A stretch of DNA of 9,871 nt from Arthrobacter citreus (GTDB lineage Bacteria > Bacillota > Bacilli > Bacillales > Bacillaceae_G), in assembly GCA_013200995.1 (NCBI GenBank), contig CP053690.1, forward strand, positions 1 to 9,871, in the 5' to 3' direction. Below the pieces are notes generated by a model. It was given only the letters and a program-made list of their open reading frames with translations. It ran no database searches and had not been told where the DNA came from. Position 1 is the stretch's first letter, and the number at the start of each line of letters is the position of its first letter. Position numbers and translations under genes: made by a program. Shown here piece after piece: positions 1 to 5,128 of this stretch.

Positions 1-100
1 TTTTAAGGTTTTTAGTCTTTCAAAGGATAGTATGCAAAGGTCCGGTTTTTAAGTGGTTTGTTCTTATAAAATTAAAACAGAACAGAGAGGAGGGACACCT

Positions 101-1024
101 ATGTTAATGCCTTTCAACACGACTGTAGACAGATTAACACTAATAGGTCAAATAAAGGATATACGGGAGTTTAGAAGATATCTAGACTATCATGAACATA
201 TAGATATAGGGGAGCAAAGGGTAACGAATAATGGTAAGTATACTCATTCAGGATTTCTATTTCTTCAGAAAGATGGACAAGCCTTCTTTGAGGTAGACTT
301 GTCAGATGAGGGGCTGGACAAGTTTGAGCGAGGCGTCAACGAGATAAGGCTAGATTTTAACCCAAAATGGGCTAGTAAAGATAATCACCTCGACAGATAC
401 GAGGAATGGGCAGACCTGGTTGCTAAGGTGTACCGTGAATTTATAGGCTTCATAGATATTTCGCATTTTAGTAGAATTGACGTGGCATTCGATTTTGATA
501 GACCATTTTTAAACGAATATAAGATAACAGACACCAAGCCAAATAGAGGTAGTCGTCCTTACATTAAGAACGGTATTATAGAAACTTATGAATTTGGAGC
601 CAGGGGTTCCGCCCTTCAAGTGGTGGCTTATGATAAGAAGAAGGAAAGAAAAGATAAAAACGCGTATGATCCGTACGAGGATAAAGAACAGGTTCATCGA
701 TTAGAGGTTAGATTGAGCAAGAAGGAAATCACTGAGAAGGTTCTTGACGATTGGACAGGTTTTAATCCTTTTGATGGAATAGTCTTTGCTGATTTAAAGA
801 AGAAAAAGCTGGATTTTGAAACTTATTGCAAGGTGAAAACACTGATAGATGAACCACAACATTTTGCTGTTCTTCATAGAAATACAAGGACAAAATTTAA
901 AAAGCTAATAAGGGAATTACAAACTAGCGAGGTAGATTTTGGGAAAATTTGGGAACAAGCAAAAACCCCTATCAAGAAAGAGATAGAGGCCTGGACATGT
1001 GGAACTGGACAATCCACTTTATAA
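101..1024 (+). CDS. rep: Rolling-circle replication initiator, Rep_trans-like (307 aa)
   Basis: Probable plasmid initiator that nicks one strand at the double-strand origin and starts rolling-circle replication. The start is taken at ATG 101 because GAGAGGAGGG (84-93) sits at ideal spacing; an in-frame upstream start at 53 has no such site. Seen in the protein: two beta-strand/Asp motifs typical of the Rep_trans fold (IRLDFNPK at 82-89 and SRIDVAFDF at 124-132), then FGARGSALQVVAYDKKKE (165-182), which matches the 'G-S-R-x-x-Y-D-K' block carrying a tyrosine near the active site, then HRLEVRLSKK (199-208). About 300 residues is normal for pT181-type Rep proteins and for NicK-type relaxases of integrative elements, which share the fold. 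A plasmid Rep is preferred because no conjugation genes are present and a pT181-like nick hairpin lies at the other end of the window. A possible -10 (TATAAA, 65-70) lacks a clear -35. Family fairly sure; exact catalytic residue not assigned. Confidence 0.82.
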   Translation: MLMPFNTTVDRLTLIGQIKDIREFRRYLDYHEHIDIGEQRVTNNGKYTHSGFLFLQKDGQAFFEVDLSDEGLDKFERGVNEIRLDFNPKWASKDNHLDRYEEWADLVAKVYREFIGFIDISHFSRIDVAFDFDRPFLNEYKITDTKPNRGSRPYIKNGIIETYEFGARGSALQVVAYDKKKERKDKNAYDPYEDKEQVHRLEVRLSKKEITEKVLDDWTGFNPFDGIVFADLKKKKLDFETYCKVKTLIDEPQHFAVLHRNTRTKFKKLIRELQTSEVDFGKIWEQAKTPIKKEIEAWTCGTGQSTL

Positions 1025-1025
1025 A

Positions 1026-1055
1026 TTTATTAAGTGTTTGCCGACACTTAATAAA
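1026..1055. repeat. Perfect 12-bp hairpin just after rep
   Basis: TTTATTAAGTGT (1026-1037) and ACACTTAATAAA (1044-1055) are perfect inverted copies around the loop TTGCCG, beginning two bases after the rep stop codon. The right arm is not followed by a T-run, so it is a weak candidate for an intrinsic terminator. It could also slow transcription, protect the mRNA 3' end or be a replication-related structure. Confidence 0.6.
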
Positions 1056-1120
1056 ACAATCTGTATGTATTTATTATAACCAATTATGAACAAAAGGAAC
1101 ATATTTAAAATTTATCAATA

Positions 1121-1154
1121 GGAGCGATGGTGTAAAGCCAACCGCTCTTTTTTT
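1121..1154 (+). terminator. Intrinsic terminator downstream of rep
   Basis: GAGCG (1122-1126) pairs with CGCTC (1143-1147), and TGG (1128-1130) with CCA (1138-1140), with a small internal mismatch. The stem is followed directly by seven T residues (1148-1154). This is a standard Rho-independent terminator, placed to end the rep transcript. Confidence 0.75.
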
Positions 1155-1185
1155 GTGACAGAATCTGTGTTTAAGGAGGTTTTCT

Positions 1186-1233
1186 TTGAACAACTACAAT
1201 ATAACCATTACATTTACTTTTGAAAAGCTCTAG
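1186..1233 (+). CDS. Very short ORF with strong ribosome binding site (15 aa), possible gene remnant
   Basis: AAGGAGGT (1173-1180) lies five bases before TTG 1186, which opens 15 codons (MNNYNITITFTFEKL) ending at TAG 1231-1233. The stop overlaps the stop codon of the convergent gene on the minus strand. No family is recognised. The near-perfect Shine-Dalgarno site suggests either a genuine micropeptide or the 5' end of a gene whose remainder was lost by recombination at this point. The upstream terminator at 1121-1154 means it would need its own promoter, and none is obvious. Confidence 0.35.
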   Translation: MNNYNITITFTFEKL

Positions 1234-1790
1234 CCTATATTCTCATACCGTTCTAACAATTCAAGTAATGCTAATGATAATAACTCTGATTTTTGTAATC
1301 GTTGAGTGGTTGCTAAATTGCTCAATCTCATTTCGATTTCTTCTGGAATGGCATATGTTTTTTTTACTTTTTTCTTTTGAGGAATATGTGATATTGCTTG
1401 CTGCAATATCTTTGTATTTCCTTTTTTCATATTTTGCGCAAATTCCTTCAAAATTTGGATTTCCTCGTCAGTGAATACTTTCTCAGTATTCTTTTTAGGA
1501 ATATCTGTATTACCTTGTATGGTTACTGTATTCTCTTTAGATTGTTTTGTATTGCTCTTAGATGGTTTGGTATTGCTAATACTTAAAAAGCTTTGTACAG
1601 GCTTATCTAATGGCTCATTTCCTTCACCGATGAAGAACCAACCTTTTGTACCACTGTTAGAAAATTGGTATCCAGCTGATTTAAGTGCAGCTCTCAATTT
1701 TTTTTCAGCGATCCCGATTTCTTTGGCTAATAGTGCTACTGTCTTATTGGTAGTATTCAAAGTATGTATGATTTCTTGTATGGTCATCAT
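1230..1790 (-). CDS. Two-domain plasmid DNA-binding protein, partition/copy-control candidate (186 aa)
   Basis: No exact family is named. The N-terminal 65 residues look like a helix-turn-helix (VALLAKEIGIAEKKLRAALKSAGY at 18-41), followed by a GWFFIGEGNEP turn of a type I associate with small Bacillus plasmid DNA-binding proteins. Residues 72-106 form a low-complexity linker of five 7-residue units, each with Asn-Thr at the same position (SNTKPSK, SNTKQSK, ENTVTIQ, GNTDIPK, KNTEKVF). The C-terminal 40 residues (KTYAIPEEIEMRLSNLA... onward) resemble a ribbon-helix-helix dimerisation/DNA-binding unit. AGGAGG (1795-1800 on the minus strand) precedes ATG 1790 and ATG 1787; either could be used. 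The gene's own upstream DNA and its linker-coding DNA carry the same GTATT repeats, so autogenous binding is likely. By analogy with single-protein partition systems such as pSK1 par it may help segregation; this is inference. Confidence 0.72.
   Translation of the reverse strand: MMTIQEIIHTLNTTNKTVALLAKEIGIAEKKLRAALKSAGYQFSNSGTKGWFFIGEGNEPLDKPVQSFLSISNTKPSKSNTKQSKENTVTIQGNTDIPKKNTEKVFTDEEIQILKEFAQNMKKGNTKILQQAISHIPQKKKVKKTYAIPEEIEMRLSNLATTQRLQKSELLSLALLELLERYENIG
1486..1574. repeat. Five GTATT repeats with exact 21-bp spacing inside the minus-strand gene
   Basis: GTATT occurs at 1486, 1507, 1528, 1549 and 1570, each step exactly 21 bp (two helical turns), with an extra GTAT at 1517. They encode the Asn-Thr heptads of the protein linker. 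Exact phasing puts all copies on one face of the helix, as in iterons or centromere arrays. Part of the array (1508-1557) also matches the upstream region of the same gene. Confidence 0.75.
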
Positions 1791-1800
1791 ATTTCCTCCT

Positions 1801-1850
1801 TATTGCTTTGTATGGCTACCGTATGTATTCTGTATTGTTTTGTATTGTTC
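1801..1850. promoter_or_regulatory. Helically phased GTAT array upstream of the minus-strand gene, duplicate of 1508-1557
   Basis: GTAT occurs at 1810, 1821, 1832 and 1842 (steps of 11, 11 and 10 bp), with another at 1825. Aligned without gaps, 1801-1850 and 1508-1557 share 38 of 50 bases. The block lies directly upstream of the Shine-Dalgarno site of the 1230-1790 gene. It is a likely operator or centromere-like site for that gene's product. Confidence 0.6.
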
Positions 1851-1884
1851 CTTTATTACATTATGTTGTTTCTTTGATTTTTTA

Positions 1885-1951
1885 ATTGCAAGGGGTGTAA
1901 TTTCTCCACCCCTTTGATTTTCATTTGCAAGGGGGGGAATTTTTCCACCCC
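1885..1951. repeat. Two tandem G/C-rich palindromes, 39-bp period
   Basis: Two 21-bp imperfect palindromes, 1892-1912 and 1931-1951, have GGGG-type left arms, a central AATTT, and CCACCCC right arms. Each is preceded by TGCAA (1887-1891 and 1926-1930), giving a 39-bp direct repeat. They lie between divergently transcribed genes. Neither strand has a clean T-run after the stem, so operator sites are more likely than terminators. A related palindrome lies at 2241-2275. Confidence 0.65.
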
Positions 1952-1957
1952 TCCTAT

Positions 1958-1983
1958 TTGTCAATCTTATTGGATTGTATACT
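1958..1983 (+). promoter_or_regulatory. Possible promoter for the 72-residue gene
   Basis: TATACT (1978-1983) is a good -10 box 31 bases before the start codon. The best -35 match, TTGTCA (1958-1963), is only 14 bp away, which is too short for strong unaided activity. The palindrome at 1931-1951 lies just upstream, where an activator or repressor could act. Confidence 0.35.
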
Positions 1984-2013
1984 TTAAATACCTTAAGGAT
2001 AGGAGAGATGATA

Positions 2014-2232
2014 ATGGACAAAAAAGATTTAGAAAAGCTAAGAAAAGAAATAGAAGAATTTGAAGATGGTTTCCCAGATGGAGTATATTGTGTTCCACGT
2101 GATCCTAATGAACCTAGAATAAAAGTAAGGAAGTTGTTTGAATATTGCAGAGAAAAAGGTGTTGATCCAATAGATCTTACTGACGAAGAAAGAGAACAAT
2201 TTCTTATCTATCCTAAACAAAGTGAGAGTTAA
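2014..2232 (+). CDS. Small acidic hypothetical protein (72 aa)
   Basis: Function not recognised. The protein has a charged N-terminal helix (MDKKDLEKLRKEIEEFEDG), a short Pro/Asp-rich middle (YCVPRDPNEPRIKV), and a C-terminal segment (RKLFEYCREKGVDPIDLTDEEREQFL) that looks like two helices with a Gly/Pro turn. No membrane segment or signal peptide is seen. ATG 2014 is preferred: AGGAGAG (2001-2007) is 6 bases upstream, while the in-frame ATG 2008 abuts it. The gene is monocistronic, flanked by two G/C-rich palindromes upstream and a third downstream. Size and charge would suit an accessory or antitoxin-like protein, but no toxin partner is visible. Confidence 0.65.
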   Translation: MDKKDLEKLRKEIEEFEDGFPDGVYCVPRDPNEPRIKVRKLFEYCREKGVDPIDLTDEEREQFLIYPKQSES

Positions 2233-2240
2233 ATAAATAA

Positions 2241-2295
2241 AAAGAGGGGGGGTGGTAAAATTCCATCCCCTCTTTACTAGTTTATTTTTTATTTT
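2241..2295 (+). terminator. G/C-rich hairpin with T-rich tail, third copy of the palindrome
   Basis: AAAGAGGGG (2241-2249) pairs with CCCCTCTTT (2267-2275). The inner TGG (2253-2255) and CCA (2263-2265) pair after a short bulge, around TAAAATT. T-rich DNA follows (2281-2295). It starts eight bases after the stop of the 72-residue gene, so it is a likely terminator. Its core (GGTGG...AAATTCCA...CCCC) is also the reverse-strand version of the palindromes at 1892-1912 and 1931-1951. Confidence 0.6.
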
Positions 2296-2356
2296 TCAGT
2301 AGCTTAACAACTCATGGACTCTTAGAAGCTATTATACAAATATTATATTATATCTA

Positions 2357-2385
2357 TTTACGAACGTATTATCCTATGTTACTAT
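2357..2385 (+). promoter_or_regulatory. Possible promoter of the methyltransferase operon
   Basis: TTTACG (2357-2362) and TACTAT (2380-2385) are 17 bp apart. The -10 is good and the -35 weak. Transcription would start near 2392, at the first operator palindrome, so a repressor bound there would block initiation or early elongation. Confidence 0.4.
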
Positions 2386-2391
2386 CTTATG

Positions 2392-2440
2392 TAGAATTTA
2401 ATTCTATATAAATGGAATTTTATTCTATGTATATAGAATT
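2392..2440. promoter_or_regulatory. 21-bp-phased palindromic operator array before the XRE-methyltransferase operon
   Basis: TAGAATTTAATTCTA (2392-2406) is a perfect 7+1+7 palindrome. TGGAATTTTATTCTA (2413-2427) is the same with one arm base changed. TAGAATT (2434-2440) is a third half-site running into the ribosome binding site GGAGGGG. All three begin exactly 21 bp apart. Size, symmetry and position match binding sites of dimeric XRE/Cro-type regulators, and the first gene downstream encodes one. Confidence 0.7.
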
Positions 2441-2451
2441 GGAGGGGTATT

Positions 2452-2670
2452 ATGGCTTTTTCATATGATAAATTATGGAAGTTAATAATTGATATGCGAA
2501 TTAATAAGACGACGTTACGGGATAAAGCTGGTATTACTTCTTCATCATTAGCAAGACTCAGTAAGAATGAAAATGTAAGTATGGATGTGTTAGATAGAAT
2601 TTGCACTTGTTTAGATTGTAAATTAGAAGATATTGTAGAGCATGTTCGAAATAAGAGTGGTGAATATTAA
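2452..2670 (+). CDS. XRE/Cro-family regulator of the methyltransferase operon (72 aa)
   Basis: Small single-domain helix-turn-helix protein; nearly the whole length is the DNA-binding fold. Seen: WKLIIDMRINKTTLRDKAGI (helices 1-2), SSSLARLSKNENVSMDVL (recognition helix and following turn), then ICTCLDCKLEDIVEHV, the usual final helices. This short type, beginning 'SYxKLWKLLID', is common in Firmicutes, often beside restriction-modification genes (family knowledge). GGAGGGG (2441-2447) is four bases before ATG 2452. The stop TAA shares its last base with the methyltransferase ATG at 2670, so the two genes should be translationally coupled. The protein probably binds the phased palindromes at 2392-2440 and autoregulates methylase synthesis; this is inferred from position and symmetry. 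Confidence 0.85.
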   Translation: MAFSYDKLWKLIIDMRINKTTLRDKAGITSSSLARLSKNENVSMDVLDRICTCLDCKLEDIVEHVRNKSGEY

Positions 2671-4781
2671 TGACAATTAAAAATGAACTGTTTTCTTCAC
2701 TTTTTGATAATAAGAAAACAGGATTAAAGAGTTATAAAGTAGTATCTTTATTTTCAGGCATCGGAGGGTTTGAGCTTGGATTAAAGTATTCTTCCTTATC
2801 TAGTCATGTAATTTTTTCTTCTGAAATTGATAAGTTTGCTCAACAGTCATATCTAGCTAATTTTCCAAATCATAATTTAGTTGGAGATATTACAAAAATC
2901 GATGAACAAGAAATTCCTGATCACGATATTCTTATGGGAGGATTTCCATGCCAAGCATTTAGCATCGCTGGAAATCGTCATGGATTTGAGGATACTCGTG
3001 GAACATTGTTTTTTAATGTTGCACGAATTTTAAATGCGAAAAAACCCAAAGTTGTATTTTTAGAAAATGTAAAAAACCTAGTTAGTCATGACGATTCACG
3101 AACTATTCATGTGATTCTTCGTACTTTAAATGATTTAGGTTACACAGTAGACTTTTCAATTATTAATTCAAATGAAGCAGGGCTACCTCAAAATCGAGAT
3201 AGAACTTATATTGTTGGTATTAAAGATTTTCCTACTGAAAAGTTTGAAGAAGATAAGCGAAGTAAGAAAATCAGTTGTTTAAAAAAGGAGTTAAACGAGT
3301 TAGAATTTCATGGTTTTAATTTCTTTAATAATGTAAATTTTTATAATGAATCTCAAATAATTTCTGATATTTTAGATGATATTGTAGATAAAAAATATTA
3401 TTTTAATAGTGAAAAAATGAAAAGATTTCTTTCAACTATAAATATTGATGAAGTCAATGAACCAGTTTCTAAAATTGTTAAAGTTTTGGACTTGCCTAGA
3501 GAGACACATAATGATAATGAGAGACAACGTCGAGTCTATTCTGTTAATGGTATATCTCCAACAATTCTTGCTCGTTCTGATTCAACGAAAATCATAGTAA
3601 ATAAAGATGGTGAGTTAGCCATTAGAAAATTTACACCAATTGAGAATTTTAGAGTACAAGGTTTTGATAAAGAATTTACTGATACATTAAAACATGCTGG
3701 TATTAGTGATACTCAATTGTATAAACAATCTGGGAATGCAGTAAGCCCACCAGTAATTACTGGAATTGCAAATCATATCTCAGAAGTCTTAAGTGATTTA
3801 GAGGAAAAAAGAATGACAAAATTTAGTTTTATTGATTTATTTTCCGGAATAGGAGGCTTCCGGTTGGCTCTAGAAAAAAATGGTGGTACATGCTTATTTT
3901 CAAGTGATATAGATAAATATGCTAGAGAAACGTATTTCAACAACTTTGGAGAAATGCCATCAGGTGATATTACTAAGATTGCATCAGAAAATATTCCATT
4001 TCACGATATTCTATGTGCTGGATTTCCATGTCAGCCATTTAGTATTGCTGGAAAGCGGCTAGGATTTGAGGATACACGTGGAACCCTATTCTTTGATGTA
4101 GCCCGTATTATCAAAGATAAACGCCCAAAAGCATTTATTTTAGAAAATGTAGCTGGTATTGTTAGCCACGATCATGGAAATACATTGGACACTATTTCAA
4201 ACATTTTAGAGGATTTGAATTATACATTTGAATGGAAGCTAATGAATGCTAAAGATTATGGAGTTCCACAAAATCGTAATCGTTGGTATTGTGTTGGAAT
4301 TAATAATGATTTAGGTGTGGTTTCAACTTCAATGAATTCAGAGTTTTTTCCGGAAAAGGAAGAGTTAACTACATTTATTGATAGTTTTATTGAGACTACT
4401 TTTTTACCAACATATGAAGTATCTGAAATTGCTCAGAAAAACATGAATGCTTTTATTGAGGAATTTAAAAATAGCCCAAGATACAATCCAAATCATTTAA
4501 TTATTGCTAATAATATTCGTCCGTCTAAAGTAGGTTTTAGTTCCACAGGAATTAGTCCTTGCCTAACTGCAAAAATGGGGACTGGTGGGAATAATGTTCC
4601 CGTACTATTTGAGTACAATAGAAAATTAACCGAAAGAGAATGTTTAAAAATCATGGGATTTCCTCAATCATACAAAATTAAAGAAAATTATAGTCAAGCA
4701 TACAAGCAAATAGGAAATAGTGTTGTTGTTCCTATAATTGAAAAGATTGTTGAAAATTTAATAAGATTGTTGAAAATTTAA
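2670..4781 (+). CDS. Fused tandem DNA (cytosine-5) methyltransferase, two complete domains (703 aa)
   Basis: Transfers methyl groups from S-adenosylmethionine to C5 of cytosine in the cognate target, protecting DNA from the partner nuclease. Two full C5-methyltransferase domains follow one another. Domain 1 (about 23-375) has motif I VSLFSGIGGFELGL, motif IV GFPCQ (catalytic Cys94), motif VI ENV (132-134), motif VIII QNRDR (174-178) and motif X QSGNAVSPP (353-361). Domain 2 (382-703) has IDLFSGIGGFRLAL, GFPCQ (Cys454), ENV (492-494), QNRNR (534-538) and QIGNSVVVP (680-688). Residues 91-142 and 451-502 match at 37 of 52 positions, so the halves arose from related genes. The target-recognition regions differ in length and sequence (about 185-295 and 545-627), implying different DNA contacts. 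Single-domain family members are usually 300-450 residues, so this is a true double. The likely meaning is an asymmetric target with one domain per strand. Met382 has an SD-like GAGG upstream. Confidence 0.93.
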   Translation: MTIKNELFSSLFDNKKTGLKSYKVVSLFSGIGGFELGLKYSSLSSHVIFSSEIDKFAQQSYLANFPNHNLVGDITKIDEQEIPDHDILMGGFPCQAFSIAGNRHGFEDTRGTLFFNVARILNAKKPKVVFLENVKNLVSHDDSRTIHVILRTLNDLGYTVDFSIINSNEAGLPQNRDRTYIVGIKDFPTEKFEEDKRSKKISCLKKELNELEFHGFNFFNNVNFYNESQIISDILDDIVDKKYYFNSEKMKRFLSTINIDEVNEPVSKIVKVLDLPRETHNDNERQRRVYSVNGISPTILARSDSTKIIVNKDGELAIRKFTPIENFRVQGFDKEFTDTLKHAGISDTQLYKQSGNAVSPPVITGIANHISEVLSDLEEKRMTKFSFIDLFSGIGGFRLALEKNGGTCLFSSDIDKYARETYFNNFGEMPSGDITKIASENIPFHDILCAGFPCQPFSIAGKRLGFEDTRGTLFFDVARIIKDKRPKAFILENVAGIVSHDHGNTLDTISNILEDLNYTFEWKLMNAKDYGVPQNRNRWYCVGINNDLGVVSTSMNSEFFPEKEELTTFIDSFIETTFLPTYEVSEIAQKNMNAFIEEFKNSPRYNPNHLIIANNIRPSKVGFSSTGISPCLTAKMGTGGNNVPVLFEYNRKLTERECLKIMGFPQSYKIKENYSQAYKQIGNSVVVPIIEKIVENLIRLLKI

Positions 4782-4791
4782 TAAGATTATT
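4743..4791 (+). repeat. 20-bp perfect tandem duplication at the methyltransferase 3' end
   Basis: AAGATTGTTGAAAATTTAAT occurs at 4743-4762 and again at 4763-4782, followed by a partial third copy (AAGATTATT, 4783-4791). Because 20 is not a multiple of three, the second copy is read in another frame and supplies a new stop at 4779-4781. Without it, the frame would run on through the partial copy to a TAG inside the terminator stem, and the C-terminus would be almost the same (RLLKR instead of RLLKI). Confidence 0.85.
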
Positions 4792-4825
4792 AAAGCGCTA
4801 GTTATTCTAGCGCTTTTTTATTTTT
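4792..4825 (+). terminator. Intrinsic terminator after the methyltransferase gene
   Basis: AAAGCGCTAG (4792-4801) and CTAGCGCTTT (4807-4816) form a perfect 10-bp stem with loop TTATT, followed by a T-rich tail (4817-4825). It separates the regulator-methyltransferase operon from the controller-endonuclease operon and so allows them to be expressed independently. Confidence 0.88.
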
Positions 4826-4833
4826 CTCGAATG

Positions 4834-4864
4834 TTACGTATAGTCTGTAGACGTATTTTATACA
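4834..4864 (+). promoter_or_regulatory. C-box-like operator and promoter region of the controller gene
   Basis: GTCTGTAGAC (4843-4852) is a 4+2+4 palindrome flanked by ACGTAT at 4836-4841 and 4851-4856. TATAGTC and AGAC elements with this spacing resemble C-boxes, the binding sites of controller proteins of restriction-modification systems. TATACA (4859-4864) could be a -10, but no good -35 is seen, as expected for a promoter that relies on its controller. Assignment rests on position and resemblance. Confidence 0.5.
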
Positions 4865-4900
4865 TCCTTCTATGCTTAGGTGTAAAAAAAGGATGTTTTT

Positions 4901-5128
4901 ATGAATTCATTAAAATTGTTCGCCAAAAACATAAAGATATACCGAACTAAGAATGGTTATTCTCAAGAAAAACTAGCTGATTTAAGCCAATTGCATAGAA
5001 CCTATATTAGTTCTGTTGAGCGTTCTCAAAGAAACATTACACTAGAAAACGCAGAAAAAATTGCGAATGCATTAAACATCCCTTTATATAAATTACTTTT
5101 ACCTTTGGAGGAAGATGTTCATGAATGA
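4901..5128 (+). CDS. Restriction-modification controller (C) protein, XRE family (75 aa)
   Basis: Transcriptional controller that delays and then limits endonuclease synthesis after entry into a new host. The protein is one helix-turn-helix domain: LFAKNIKIYRTKNGYSQEKL (helix 1 and start of helix 2), ADLSQLHRTYISSVERSQRN (recognition helix), then ITLENAEKIANALNI. The 'SQEKLAxLSxLHRTYIxSVERxxRNI' pattern is characteristic of C proteins such as C.BamHI relatives (family knowledge). AAAGGATG lies upstream of ATG 4901. The gene follows the C-box-like site at 4834-4864 and overlaps the endonuclease gene by eight bases, the usual C-then-R arrangement that couples the two. It is clearly different from the XRE protein at 2452-2670, so the module has two regulators. 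Confidence 0.88.
   Translation: MNSLKLFAKNIKIYRTKNGYSQEKLADLSQLHRTYISSVERSQRNITLENAEKIANALNIPLYKLLLPLEEDVHE

Noticed and set aside
101..1024. Conjugative relaxase (NicK-like) instead of a plasmid Rep
   Set aside because: It shares the Rep_trans fold, but there are no conjugation, coupling-protein or integrase genes and a pT181-like nick hairpin is present. It is not fully excluded.
1486..1574. Regularly spaced repeat that could suggest a CRISPR array
   Set aside because: The repeated unit is only about five bases at 21-bp spacing inside a coding region; there are no 24-40-bp repeats, spacers or cas genes.
1800..2021. Minus-strand reading frame with a 13-residue internal repeat
   Set aside because: It begins at TTG without a ribosome binding site, and the repeat is simply the 39-bp DNA palindrome repeat read in frame. 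It also spans the likely promoters of both divergent genes.
2670..4781. Assembly or sequencing fusion of two separate methyltransferase genes
   Set aside because: The frame is open through a plausible linker (about 375-382) with no homopolymer slip site that would obviously create the fusion; loss of an ancestral stop is the simpler reading. Read-level confirmation was not possible.
4901..5128. Phage-type repressor rather than a restriction controller
   Set aside because: The LHRTYIxSVERxxRNI pattern, the overlap with the putative endonuclease gene and the neighbouring methyltransferase favour a C protein.
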